Positions 7,624-16,919 of a stretch of DNA of 64,000 bases are shown one piece after another. Origin of the DNA: Pseudoalteromonas luteoviolacea (GTDB lineage Bacteria; Pseudomonadota; Gammaproteobacteria; Enterobacterales; Alteromonadaceae); the NCBI RefSeq assembly GCF_018100925.1, contig NZ_JAGJEH010000012.1:62001-126000 (forward strand), written 5' to 3'. The translations under genes and the position numbers were made by a program. Every line of letters starts with the position of its first letter. Positions within the stretch are counted from its first letter, which is position 1. A model generated the notes under the pieces. The model was not told where the DNA came from. It saw nothing but the letters and a program-made list of their open reading frames with translations, and searched no databases.

Positions 7624-10600
7624 ATGTTAATCCTACGTGGTGCACCAGCACTTTCTGATTTTAAAGTCCAAAAGATCCTTAAAAGCTGCGCGGATGCAGA
7701 GTTACCTGTCACTGGCGTATATGCTGAATTTATGCATTTTGCCGATGTAACTGCTGAGCTCTCAGATACTGAGTTAGACAAACTGAGCAAACTCCTTAAG
7801 TATGGGCCTACCGCCGTCGAGCACAAGCCTGAGGGTGCACTTATTCTAGTGACGCCTCGCATTGGTACTATTTCTCCATGGGCTTCAAAAGCAACTGACA
7901 TCGCGAACAACTGTGGTCTAGATAAAGTTCACCGTGTTGAACGTGGTGTTGCGTACTACGTTGAGGGCGAATTAAGCGCTGATCAGCTAGCTGATGTAGC
8001 TAAGTTACTTCATGATCGTATGACAGAATCAGTACACAGCAATCTAGAAGATGCAGGGCAGTTATTCCGCGTTGAAGAGCCTCGTCCAATGTCATCTGTA
8101 GACATTCTAGGTGGTGGTCGTGAAGCACTTGTTACTGCAAACGTAGAGCAAGGTTTTGCGTTAGCAGACGACGAAATTGATTACTTAGTTGAAAACTTCA
8201 CTAAACTAGGTCGGAACCCGAACGACATCGAGCTATTCATGTTCGCACAAGCGAACTCTGAGCACTGTCGTCACAAAATTTTCAACGCTGATTGGACAAT
8301 CGACGGTGAAGAGCAGCCTAAGTCGCTGTTCAAAATGATCAAGAATACTTACGAGACGCACCCAGAAAACGTATTGTCTGCTTATAAAGATAACGCGGCA
8401 GTAATGAAGGGTTCTAAAGCGGGTCGTTTCTTCCCAAATAAAGAAGGTGAGTACAGCTACAATCAAGAGAACATTGAAATCTTGATGAAGGTTGAAACAC
8501 ACAACCACCCAACTGCGATTGCACCATTCTCTGGCGCATCTACTGGTTCTGGTGGTGAAATTCGTGACGAAGGCGCAACGGGTCGTGGTTCTAAGCCAAA
8601 AGCAGGCCTAGTTGGTTTTACTGTATCTAACCTTCGTATTCCTGGTTTTGAGCAGCCGTGGGAAACTAACTTCGGCAAACCAGGCCGTATCGTTGATGCA
8701 CTAGACATCATGATTGATGGCCCGCTAGGTGGCGCTGCGTTCAACAACGAATTTGGTCGTCCTAACCTACTTGGTTACTTCCGTACTTACGAAGAAAAAG
8801 TTAACAGCCACAATGGCGAAGAGGTACGTGGTTACCACAAGCCTATTATGCTTGCAGGTGGTCTAGGAAACATCCGTACTGAGCATGTTCAAAAAGGTGA
8901 AATCCCAGTAGGCGCTAAGCTAGTTGCACTAGGCGGCCCTGCGATGAACATTGGTCTGGGTGGTGGTGCTGCATCATCAATGGCATCTGGTCAGTCAAAC
9001 GAAGACCTAGATTTTGCTTCTGTACAACGTGAAAACCCAGAGATGGAACGTCGTTGTCAGGAAGTAATCGACAAGTGTTGGCAGCTAGGTGACGAAAACC
9101 CAATCGCGTTTATCCACGATGTGGGCGCGGGTGGTCTTTCAAACGCATTCCCTGAGCTTGTAGACGACGGTGGCCGTGGTGGTAAATTCCAACTACGTAA
9201 CATCCCGAACGATGAGCCGGGTATGGCACCGCACGAGATTTGGTGTAACGAATCACAAGAACGTTACGTACTTGCAGTAGCGGCAGAAGACTTTGCACGT
9301 TTTGAAGAAATCTGTAAGCGTGAGCGCGCACAATACGCAGTAATTGGTGAAGCAACTGAAGAGCGTCACTTAACCGTTGCTGATAGCCACTTTGATAACA
9401 ACCCAGTCGATCTTCCACTGGAAGTACTACTTGGTAAAGCACCTAAGATGCACCGTGACGTTGAGTCAAAGCAAGTTGAAGGTGAAGCACTAAACATCGA
9501 CAGTATCAAAGTAGAAGAAGCCGCTAAGCGTTTACTTCGTCTACCAACAATTGCAGAGAAAACATTCCTTATTACAATCGGTGACCGTACGGTTACAGGT
9601 CTAGTAGCACGTGACCAAATGGTTGGCCCTTGGCAGGTACCAGTGGCAAACTGTGCGGTAACAGCTGCTGCGTTTGACACTTACCACGGTGAAGCAATGT
9701 CAATGGGTGAGCGTACACCTGCGGCACTTCTAAACTATGGTGCATCTGCACGTTTAGCAGTAGCTGAAGCGTTAACTAACATTGCTGGAGCAAACATTGG
9801 TGGCCTTGAGAACATCAAGCTATCTGCAAACTGGATGGCAGCAGCAGGTCACCCAGGTGAAGATGCAGGTCTTTACGAAGCGGTTAAAGCTGTCGGTGAA
9901 GAGTTATGTCCAGCACTTGGTCTAACTATCCCAGTTGGTAAAGACTCAATGTCAATGAAGACAACATGGCAAGACGATGGTGAAGATAAAGCGGTTACAG
10001 CACCACTTTCTCTCGTTATCACAGCATTTGGCCGTGTAGAAGACATTCGTAAAACGGTAACTCCTCAGCTTCGCACTGATAAAGGTGACTCAAGCCTGAT
10101 CCTAGTTGATTTAGGTGCCGGTCAAAACCGACTAGGTGCGTCAAGCCTTGCACAGGTTTACAAGCAGCTTGGTGACAAGACGCCTGATGTTGATAACCCA
10201 GAGCTATTAAAAGGCTTCTACAATGCAATGCAAGCGTTAGTAGCTGACGAGAAGCTATTAGCTTATCACGACCGTTCAGACGGTGGTTTATTCACAACTG
10301 TAGCTGAAATGGCATTCGCTGGCCGTACAGGTGTGACTGTAAACCTTGATAGCCTAACAGGTTCTGATATCGAAGCGCTTTACAATGAAGAGCTAGGTGC
10401 AGTTATTCAGGTTCGAAACTCTGATCTTGCAGCCGTTGAAGCTGTTTTGGCTGATAACGGTATTGCGGCAATCAGTCATACTATCGGTACACTAAACAGC
10501 GAAGATAAAGTTATCTTCAACCGTGGTGGCGAAGCAGTACTTGCAAATACACGTACTGAACTACGTACTATCTGGGCTGAAACGACTTATAAAATGCAAG

Positions 10601-11508
10601 CACTTCGTGATAACCCTGAATGTGCTAAGCAAGAGTTTGATGCCAAGTTTGACGAAAAAGATCCTGGCCTTAACGTAAAACTAAGTTTTGACTTAAATGA
10701 AGACGTAGCAGCACCTTACATCGCGACAGGTGCTAAGCCTAAGATGGCAATCCTTCGTGAGCAAGGTGTTAACTCACACGTTGAAATGGCAGCTGCATTT
10801 AACCGTGCAGGCTTTGCTGCAGTAGACGTACACATGAGTGATATCCTTGAAGGCCGCCTGACACTAGAAGAGTTCAAAGGTCTTGTAGCATGTGGTGGTT
10901 TCTCTTACGGTGACGTACTAGGTGCTGGTGAAGGTTGGGCTAAGTCAATTTTATTCAATGACATGGCGCGTGATCAGTTCCAAACATTCTTTGAGCGTCA
11001 AGATACGTTCAGCTTAGGTGTGTGTAACGGCTGTCAGATGTTATCGACGCTGAAAGAGCTTATCCCTGGCACTGAACACTGGCCACGCTTTGTAACTAAT
11101 AAGTCAGAGCGTTTTGAAGCACGTTTCAGCCTTGTTGAAGTGCAAGAAAGCCCGTCAGTATTCTTCCAAGGTATGGCTGGCTCTCGTATGCCAATCGCGG
11201 TATCTCACGGTGAAGGTCACGCTGAGTTTGCAAACGATGCAGCAGTGAAAGCAGCCCTTGAGTCTGGCACAGTTGCTGTTCAGTATGTTGATAACTTTGG
11301 CAAGCCTACAACGCAATACCCAAATAACCCGAATGGTTCACCAGAAGGTATTACAGGTATTACATCGCTAGATGGCCGCGCAACAGTTATGATGCCACAC
11401 CCAGAGCGTGTATTCCGCGCAGTTGCTAACTCTTGGCACCCGGATGAGTGGAAAGAGGATAGCCCGTGGATGCGTATGTTCCGTAACGCACGTAAGAACA
11501 TCGGCTAA
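7624..11508 (+). CDS. purL: Phosphoribosylformylglycinamidine synthase
   Basis: Fourth step of de novo purine synthesis: FGAR + ATP + glutamine to FGAM. This is the large single-chain form (1294 aa; E. coli 1295). It has an N-terminal PurS-like domain, a linker (FMFAQANSEHCRHK), two AIRS-type ATP-binding domains (VETHNHPTAIAPF, GASTGSGGEIRDE) and a C-terminal class I glutaminase. The triad is Cys1134 (GVCNGCQM), His1259 and Glu1261 (PHPE). Codon use is strongly biased towards presumed optimal codons, implying high expression. It is a single gene with its own terminator. Confidence 0.98.
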   Translation: MLILRGAPALSDFKVQKILKSCADAELPVTGVYAEFMHFADVTAELSDTELDKLSKLLKYGPTAVEHKPEGALILVTPRIGTISPWASKATDIANNCGLDKVHRVERGVAYYVEGELSADQLADVAKLLHDRMTESVHSNLEDAGQLFRVEEPRPMSSVDILGGGREALVTANVEQGFALADDEIDYLVENFTKLGRNPNDIELFMFAQANSEHCRHKIFNADWTIDGEEQPKSLFKMIKNTYETHPENVLSAYKDNAAVMKGSKAGRFFPNKEGEYSYNQENIEILMKVETHNHPTAIAPFSGASTGSGGEIRDEGATGRGSKPKAGLVGFTVSNLRIPGFEQPWETNFGKPGRIVDALDIMIDGPLGGAAFNNEFGRPNLLGYFRTYEEKVNSHNGEEVRGYHKPIMLAGGLGNIRTEHVQKGEIPVGAKLVALGGPAMNIGLGGGAASSMASGQSNEDLDFASVQRENPEMERRCQEVIDKCWQLGDENPIAFIHDVGAGGLSNAFPELVDDGGRGGKFQLRNIPNDEPGMAPHEIWCNESQERYVLAVAAEDFARFEEICKRERAQYAVIGEATEERHLTVADSHFDNNPVDLPLEVLLGKAPKMHRDVESKQVEGEALNIDSIKVEEAAKRLLRLPTIAEKTFLITIGDRTVTGLVARDQMVGPWQVPVANCAVTAAAFDTYHGEAMSMGERTPAALLNYGASARLAVAEALTNIAGANIGGLENIKLSANWMAAAGHPGEDAGLYEAVKAVGEELCPALGLTIPVGKDSMSMKTTWQDDGEDKAVTAPLSLVITAFGRVEDIRKTVTPQLRTDKGDSSLILVDLGAGQNRLGASSLAQVYKQLGDKTPDVDNPELLKGFYNAMQALVADEKLLAYHDRSDGGLFTTVAEMAFAGRTGVTVNLDSLTGSDIEALYNEELGAVIQVRNSDLAAVEAVLADNGIAAISHTIGTLNSEDKVIFNRGGEAVLANTRTELRTIWAETTYKMQALRDNPECAKQEFDAKFDEKDPGLNVKLSFDLNEDVAAPYIATGAKPKMAILREQGVNSHVEMAAAFNRAGFAAVDVHMSDILEGRLTLEEFKGLVACGGFSYGDVLGAGEGWAKSILFNDMARDQFQTFFERQDTFSLGVCNGCQMLSTLKELIPGTEHWPRFVTNKSERFEARFSLVEVQESPSVFFQGMAGSRMPIAVSHGEGHAEFANDAAVKAALESGTVAVQYVDNFGKPTTQYPNNPNGSPEGITGITSLDGRATVMMPHPERVFRAVANSWHPDEWKEDSPWMRMFRNARKNIG

Positions 11509-11524
11509 TTATTTAGCTTGATTG

Positions 11525-11552
11525 AAAAAGGTCACTTCGGTGGCCTTTTTTG
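11525..11552 (+). terminator. Rho-independent terminator of purL
   Basis: GGTCAC-TTCG-GTGGCC stem with a stable UUCG tetraloop, A-run before and T-run after, 17 nt past the purL stop. Confidence 0.92.
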
Positions 11553-11822
11553 TTTTTGGAGCAAACCAAATTCTTATTTATTGGCAGTAAAATTGTTAAG
11601 TGTGTACGGGGTTAATTTACTAGGCCTGGAATGTGTATGCAGTGACGAAGCTTTAATGGGAGTCGATGTACCTATCAGCATTTTCTAGGCTATAATTTAG
11701 TTAGTACCTGTTTGTTTTATATGCGTTTTAGCCCATTTTACAACTTCTTACGCTCTTCTACATTACATTGTGTGTATGATGACTTAAACTAGTTGTTCAG
11801 ATTGCAAAATAGTTAGGAACTA
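11553..11822. other. Intergenic region purL-ydbH
   Basis: About 270 bp after the purL terminator contain no supported gene or RNA. A TATAAT at 11691-11696 could serve as the -10 of the ydbH operon (start 11823), but no convincing -35 stands upstream. Nothing else is evident. Confidence 0.4.
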
Positions 11823-14384
11823 ATGCGCCGTTATTTGTTATATGCCGTGATAAGCTTTTGCCTGTTGCTAGCCACGCTTTTTATATTCCGAACGCCACTT
11901 AGCATTGCGGTTGCAAATCATTTTCTCACTCAAGAGCAAGGCCGAATGAGTTGTTTGGCGTGGTCTCCTGTTGGTTTCACTGAAATTCACATTAGCAAGG
12001 TTTGCTTTTCTAATGAACAAGCGGATGTATATGGTGAAAATATAACGGTTACGACTAAATCGGTTGAAATAGCGCATTTGAAGGTTAAGCATAAGCCGAT
12101 TGTATCGGGCTCTACCCCGGCAGTAATGACGCCGCTTTCATTGCCATTAATAGCAGATAGACCACTTGTCTCGATAAAAAAGCTGCATTTAGAGTCCCCT
12201 GTATTACGCCAACCCTTGTCTGTGTCAGTTCATGAAGCGGAACTTAATAGCTTCACACTGAATGGGGATATATTGGCGCAGGTCTTAGTTTATAACGATA
12301 AAGTAAATTTGAATGCTGATCTTCAAAGCCAAGGGATTAAACCTTACTTGCCGTCGCAATTAAAGGCGTTAGCAGGGCAACTATCGGCCACATTTGATGG
12401 TATACAAGCCGATACATCGGTGAGCTTAGATGCAAGTATCTTAGATCGAACCCTAGACGAGTGTGATATTACAGCTAGGGTTGTAGGGGGGTTATCTGGT
12501 AGTTGGGATTTAAACGCGCGAAGTGGGGGCGCAGACTTATCATCACTCGATATTAAGCTTGATGCTCTCGCCTGTGACAAACTACAACGCTACCAGCAGA
12601 GTGCTCCTATAGGCTTGCTAAGCACAAGTTGGCGTGTTGTGCTGCCCAAGCCGCTCAATATATCTTCCAATAGTGCTGAAATACCAGCGCTAACTCTTGA
12701 AGATAACAATGGCGCAACAGCCATAAATTTGAAAAATTTATCACTTGATGTGGGTGAGCAAGTTGTGCAAACAGATATTCAGCTAAGCCATCACAATCCA
12801 CAGCTTGGCTGGCTTGAACTTCAGTCAAAATTGGGAATACGAAATAAAACTTTATCTCTTGAGGGGGATTGGTTACTCAGCAGCGAAGAGGTACGGTTAC
12901 CCCAAGACTTGAAGGTTCAAGATTTTGTTAGCCAAGGTGATTACGTGCTAAAAGGCGAGGTTGGGCAAACTGTCAGTTTTGATTTAGCAACGCAATCGTC
13001 GATGGGTAAGATAGCTAACTCACAGGCTCAACTGGACAATACAGAGCTGAACTTAACAACTCATGTCAATGTTGACATGAAACAGTTGGCAGATGGCATT
13101 CTACAAGCACTGCAAGTAGATGTATTTAAAACACAATTTAGTGCCGAGCGATATCAGGTTCAGGATGTATCAGGTAAGCATGTTTTGCTAAACAGTGCAG
13201 TGAGTTTTGATGAAGATAAGCAATTCACAGGTCAGCTTGAGTTTCAGGTTGGTTCTTTTAAAAAAGCAGAGGTAAGAGGCAAAGATGTCACTCATACCCT
13301 AACATTGAATGGTGAATTTAAAGATAATAAAGTGAACGCAGAGGTGGATGGAGAGACGCACCTTGGCTTAGTTGCGACGCCTCAGCTTTCTTTTAGGCAG
13401 GTTGTTTTAACATCGGCCGGTTTATTAGCAGAGCAGACCTCTCTTGAGCATGTGTTACACCTAGATGATTTTGAAATGCTGGTTAAGCAACAAGTTGATC
13501 AACAGTTACATCATTTGACCGTGATGGTTCCCGAACAGAGCTTTCTGACACTGAAGCCGATACTGACGCAGTTTGAGCCAAAGCTGCAGCTTAGCGAAGG
13601 CACGATCTCCGCGACGTTGCAAGGTGATGTAAACGAACAATCGTTTACGTTTAATGCTGCCCTTGAAGAAGGGGGGATCTTATATGACTCACACTACTTA
13701 AGCGGTTTAAACATACCTGTTGCGGGGAAAATTAATGCAGGTAAGATCGCTTTCGAAGATTCCCAAATAGATATTAGAGAAGTCCGCTCAGGTGCTGTGT
13801 TAGAAAATTTCAAAGCGATTTTGTCTTCCTCTGAAGGGGATCCGATGCTGAGTAATATCAGCGCGAATATCTTTGATGGCCAACTTTTTACAAAGCAGAT
13901 TAAGCTTACCAACCAAGATCAGAGCTTTTTAGTAGAGGCCAATAATTGGGACCTTGCTGTGATAGCAAATGCAGCTAAAAACGCTGGTGTAGAGCTTAGT
14001 GGTCGAGTGCACGGCCAGCTTCCAGTTGCGGTAGTAGGCGGGCTATTCGAAATTAACGGTGGCAAGCTCAATAATATTGATATCGGGTTATTGAGTATTG
14101 AAAATAATGAGTCTGTCGAAGCGCTGAAAGCACAACAACCGAGTCTGGAAACGGCATTTGGTATGTTGGAAAGGCTCAATATTGAAAAGTTATCAAGTGA
14201 CGTGAATATGTCATCAGATGGGTGGTTAGACCTAGCTGTGCAAATTACGGGTGTCAATGAACAGCAGGCTGAACCTCAGCCAATTAACTTTAATTACACG
14301 CATAAAGAAAATATTTTTCAGTTGTTTAGAGCATTGCGCCTAAGCGATGAGATCACCAATGAAGTTGAAAAAGCATTAAACTAA
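11823..14384 (+). CDS. ydbH: YdbH-like AsmA-family intermembrane lipid transport protein
   Basis: Large envelope protein (853 aa) with one N-terminal membrane anchor (residues about 4-24) and a long beta-rich periplasmic body. The body resembles YdbH of E. coli, one of the TamB/YhdP/YdbH proteins that carry phospholipids between inner and outer membranes. The C-terminal region (GGLFEINGGKLNNIDIGLL and following) carries the conserved family block. Identification rests on length, architecture and above all on the two following genes, a tiny lipoprotein and a DUF1318 protein, matching the E. coli ydbH-ynbE-ydbL operon. Sequence identity to E. coli is low by eye. Confidence 0.85.
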   Translation: MRRYLLYAVISFCLLLATLFIFRTPLSIAVANHFLTQEQGRMSCLAWSPVGFTEIHISKVCFSNEQADVYGENITVTTKSVEIAHLKVKHKPIVSGSTPAVMTPLSLPLIADRPLVSIKKLHLESPVLRQPLSVSVHEAELNSFTLNGDILAQVLVYNDKVNLNADLQSQGIKPYLPSQLKALAGQLSATFDGIQADTSVSLDASILDRTLDECDITARVVGGLSGSWDLNARSGGADLSSLDIKLDALACDKLQRYQQSAPIGLLSTSWRVVLPKPLNISSNSAEIPALTLEDNNGATAINLKNLSLDVGEQVVQTDIQLSHHNPQLGWLELQSKLGIRNKTLSLEGDWLLSSEEVRLPQDLKVQDFVSQGDYVLKGEVGQTVSFDLATQSSMGKIANSQAQLDNTELNLTTHVNVDMKQLADGILQALQVDVFKTQFSAERYQVQDVSGKHVLLNSAVSFDEDKQFTGQLEFQVGSFKKAEVRGKDVTHTLTLNGEFKDNKVNAEVDGETHLGLVATPQLSFRQVVLTSAGLLAEQTSLEHVLHLDDFEMLVKQQVDQQLHHLTVMVPEQSFLTLKPILTQFEPKLQLSEGTISATLQGDVNEQSFTFNAALEEGGILYDSHYLSGLNIPVAGKINAGKIAFEDSQIDIREVRSGAVLENFKAILSSSEGDPMLSNISANIFDGQLFTKQIKLTNQDQSFLVEANNWDLAVIANAAKNAGVELSGRVHGQLPVAVVGGLFEINGGKLNNIDIGLLSIENNESVEALKAQQPSLETAFGMLERLNIEKLSSDVNMSSDGWLDLAVQITGVNEQQAEPQPINFNYTHKENIFQLFRALRLSDEITNEVEKALN

Positions 14385-14399
14385 CAGGAGCAAGAAGGC

Positions 14400-14579
14400 A
14401 TGAAATGGATGCTAACTTTGATGCTGGTTTTAGTCACTTCAGCTTGTACTCATAAAGTACAAGTTGAGACCAAAGAACCTATCACCATCAATTTAAATGT
14501 AAAAGTTGACCACGAAATCCGTGTGAAAGTAGACAAAGAGCTAGACGACTTGTTTAGTGATGACAGTGAATTATTCTAA
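14400..14579 (+). CDS. ynbE: YnbE-like small lipoprotein
   Basis: A 59-residue lipoprotein that would anchor in the outer membrane and partner YdbH. ATG 14400 follows an AACAGGAGCAAGAAGG ribosome site, 15 nt after the ydbH stop. The signal peptide is MKWMLTLMLVLVTSAC with lipobox VTSAC (Cys16). The mature part alternates charged and hydrophobic residues (TINLNVKVDHEIRVKVDKEL), which suits the beta-strand pairing reported between YnbE and YdbH. It is translationally close to both neighbours. Confidence 0.85.
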   Translation: MKWMLTLMLVLVTSACTHKVQVETKEPITINLNVKVDHEIRVKVDKELDDLFSDDSELF

Positions 14580-14590
14580 GGAGCGAGAAC

Positions 14591-14911
14591 ATGAAAGCAA
14601 AAATTATTTTGACCACAATCGCAGCGGCATGTATGAGCTTTTCTGTGATGGCTTTATCAATCAATGAAGCCAAATCACAAGGTATGGTTGGTGAAAACGC
14701 AGCTGGGTATTTAGGTGTCATTAAAGGCTCAGGAGATGTGAAAAAACTCGTTGCGGATATCAACAAAAAGCGCAAAGCCAAATACCAGCAATTGGCCAAG
14801 AAAAATGGCATCAGTTTATCGCAAGTAGAAAAGCTTGCTGCGGAAAAAACCTATAAAAAAACGTCTGCAGGTCACTTTATTCAAGTGAATGGAAAGTGGG
14901 TTAAAAAGTAA
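14591..14911 (+). CDS. ydbL: YdbL-like DUF1318 periplasmic protein
   Basis: A 106-residue secreted protein with a Sec signal peptide (cleavage near VMA-LS, residue about 21) followed by a DUF1318 domain: NEAKSQGMVGENAAGYLGV, a lysine-rich helix, and the terminal GHFIQVNGKWVKK. In E. coli YdbL is the third gene of the ydbH operon and is proposed to chaperone or regulate YnbE assembly. The start at 14591 has a GGAGCG Shine-Dalgarno and lies 11 nt after ynbE. Confidence 0.88.
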   Translation: MKAKIILTTIAAACMSFSVMALSINEAKSQGMVGENAAGYLGVIKGSGDVKKLVADINKKRKAKYQQLAKKNGISLSQVEKLAAEKTYKKTSAGHFIQVNGKWVKK

Positions 14912-14922
14912 ACATATCTGTT

Positions 14923-14952
14923 GGCTTGCTGCGTTAAGTTGCGCTGCAAGCC
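14923..14952. terminator. Hairpin between convergent ydbL and DUF1415 gene
   Basis: GGCTTGC / GCAAGCC stem extended by GCG/CGC after a T-T mismatch, in the 54-bp gap between convergent genes. No long T-run on either side. Confidence 0.5.
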
Positions 14953-14965
14953 CGCAATGAAATGG

Positions 14966-15511
14966 CTATTTATGATGCGTGCAGCTGGCGAGTAGCTGTT
15001 GCCAAAAAGCTTCACCTTTTCGCCTTGCTAGGCGAATGTTATTGTCTGGGATAGATTCTGGGTCATCATATTCTTCCAGAGCTGCTGCCATGCTACTTTC
15101 TCTGATCAGATGGAGGGTAGGGAAGGGGGCGCGATTGGTGTAATTGGCTGGATCCGCCTCATCACTGTCTGCAAAAACGTAGTCGGGGTGGAAGGTCGCA
15201 ATTTGATATGTTCCTTCAAAACCTTGTGCGCTAAGCATAACATTTGCTAAATCGACTAAATCTAGAAAATCCCCGAAATCAACGAAGCCTTCTGAAAAGC
15301 TCATTAAAGTGGTTTCTCGTTTTGGATTCTGATTCAACTCAAAGCACTGTTCTAGCATGTCCATGACTGCGTCATCGTGACTGATAGCACTACTGATGTG
15401 GTAGTAGATAGCGTTTTGCTCTACTTCTTTTCTGGCAAATGGGCAAAAGTTATATTTTACAATGACCTTACTGACCCAGCTCTTCATCGTATTGATGATA
15501 TGTTCACTCAT
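14966..15511 (-). CDS. DUF1415 family protein
   Basis: A 181-residue cytosolic protein of the DUF1415 family, recognised by WVSKVIVKYNFCPFA near the N-terminus, the TYQIATFHPDYVFAD block and PFPTLHLIRESS. No biochemical function is established. The conserved CPFA cysteine and the HP..F and H(L)IRE motifs could hint at an enzyme, but this is speculation. Its ATG directly abuts the waaA stop (TAA then ATG, no gap), so it is very likely co-translated with waaA. Confidence 0.85.
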   Translation of the reverse strand: MSEHIINTMKSWVSKVIVKYNFCPFARKEVEQNAIYYHISSAISHDDAVMDMLEQCFELNQNPKRETTLMSFSEGFVDFGDFLDLVDLANVMLSAQGFEGTYQIATFHPDYVFADSDEADPANYTNRAPFPTLHLIRESSMAAALEEYDDPESIPDNNIRLARRKGEAFWQQLLASCTHHK

Positions 15512-16774
15512 TTACTGCTCCAACAGTGAATCGATAATATTGAGCGTGCGATTAATCGCGCCTTGATTTTTTGCCAAGCAGGCATGCGCATTTTGTCCCA
15601 GCTTGTGAGCGGTATTTGAACTGCTTAAGAGCGTATTCAATTGCGCAGTTAGTTCGGCTTTATCCAAGCATATTATAGCTCCGTGCATTGCTCTCAGTTG
15701 CGGGTATATATGAGAAAAGTTGTAAGTACTTGGTCCACTTAATACACCCACAGAACTTGCAGCGGCTTCCAGTGGGTTGTGCCCCCCTCTTTCGATCAAG
15801 CTACCGCCCACAAAGGCAATGTCCGCGCAGCCATATAAAAATTTAAGCTCGCCTAAGGTATCTGCTAATAGTACTTCGCTGTTATTTTCAAATGATAAAC
15901 TGCGACGGCTGAACTTTAGGTTAGCGTCACGCAATAAGTTTGCAACCGAGTCAAATTGTTCGGGATGACGCGGAGCTATGATCAACAGCAATGAAGGTAT
16001 TGTGGTCAATAAACTTTGATGTACTGCGATAATTTGCTCATGCTCACCTGGGTGAGTCGACCCCGCTATCCATATCGGCCGATCGCCAAGCTGAGATTTG
16101 ATGTCACTCAATTTGGATATATCATTTTCGCTAAGGGTGACATCAAACTTAATTGACCCAGTTGTAATCACTCTACTTTCTTCCAGCCCCAATGCAATGA
16201 ACCGGCTTGCATCCTCTTCATTGTGACTAGCGAGTATTTTAATATTCTTCATGATATTACGGCTTATTGCCGAGAATTTTTGATAGCCGCGAAACGATTT
16301 CTCAGACAAACGGGCATTGACCACGGCAACGGGACAGCAATGCTGATTGGCGTAATGAAAGAGGTTTGGCCATAGCTCAGTTTCTAATACGACGACTAGC
16401 TTAGGTTTTAAACGTTTGATAAATCGACGAGTTGAAAACGCAAAATCTATTGGCAGGTAACAAGTATATACTGAACCCTTAAATTGCTTTAGTACTTCCG
16501 CTCGGCCAGTTGGTGTGTTGCATGTGATCACTAGCGGATGTGATGGGTAGCGAGTTTGCATTTTTTTTATTAAAGGGGCGGCTGCGAGTACCTCACCCAC
16601 AGATGCACAATGGACAACAATAGCCCCCTCGGGAATGTTGGTATCTACCTGTCCAAACCTTTCGCTAAAATGGCGTCTATAGCCGGGGTTTTTCTTCCCT
16701 CTGATCTGATACAAGTAAATCGAAATGAGTGGCGCAAGCAGCAGCAGCATGGTGGAGTATATAAATCGAGTCAT
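15512..16774 (-). CDS. waaA: 3-deoxy-D-manno-octulosonic acid transferase (Kdo transferase)
   Basis: Inner-membrane GT30 glycosyltransferase that adds Kdo to lipid A precursor. From the preferred ATG at 16774 it is 420 residues (E. coli WaaA 425). It has one N-terminal membrane helix (FIYSTMLLLLAPLISIYLY), an N-terminal GT-B lobe (GAIVVHCASVGEVLAAAPLIK) and a C-terminal lobe with AGSTHPGEHE and the donor-site block GGSLIERGGHNPLEAA. An ATG 15 nt further upstream is possible but adds residues absent from relatives. A KdkA-type Kdo kinase nearby suggests a single, phosphorylated Kdo, as in Haemophilus and Vibrio; if so, this WaaA may be monofunctional (inference). Confidence 0.95.
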   Translation of the reverse strand: MTRFIYSTMLLLLAPLISIYLYQIRGKKNPGYRRHFSERFGQVDTNIPEGAIVVHCASVGEVLAAAPLIKKMQTRYPSHPLVITCNTPTGRAEVLKQFKGSVYTCYLPIDFAFSTRRFIKRLKPKLVVVLETELWPNLFHYANQHCCPVAVVNARLSEKSFRGYQKFSAISRNIMKNIKILASHNEEDASRFIALGLEESRVITTGSIKFDVTLSENDISKLSDIKSQLGDRPIWIAGSTHPGEHEQIIAVHQSLLTTIPSLLLIIAPRHPEQFDSVANLLRDANLKFSRRSLSFENNSEVLLADTLGELKFLYGCADIAFVGGSLIERGGHNPLEAAASSVGVLSGPSTYNFSHIYPQLRAMHGAIICLDKAELTAQLNTLLSSSNTAHKLGQNAHACLAKNQGAINRTLNIIDSLLEQ

Positions 16775-16919
16775 GGCATCAGGGTACAAATAAAAGGGCA
16801 GTTTAACGCGTTTGTGATTGGATGAAAATTACTATAACAATTTTACACATATCTGGGCGTGCTCAAAAGCCCTTAATTTGCTAGTATGCTCGCCCCTGTT
16901 TGTATTTGAAAGAAATAAA

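Noticed and set aside
8233..9680. Several antisense frames of 60-110 codons inside purL
   Set aside because: Typical shadows in a highly biased gene; no ribosome sites or known domains.
14554..14811. Open frame antisense to the YdbL-like gene
   Set aside because: Shadow of a well-supported gene with signal peptide and operon context; composition follows the real frame's complement.
16818..16919. Upstream in-frame ATG for the Wzi-like gene
   Set aside because: It would bury the signal peptide 34 residues inside the protein.
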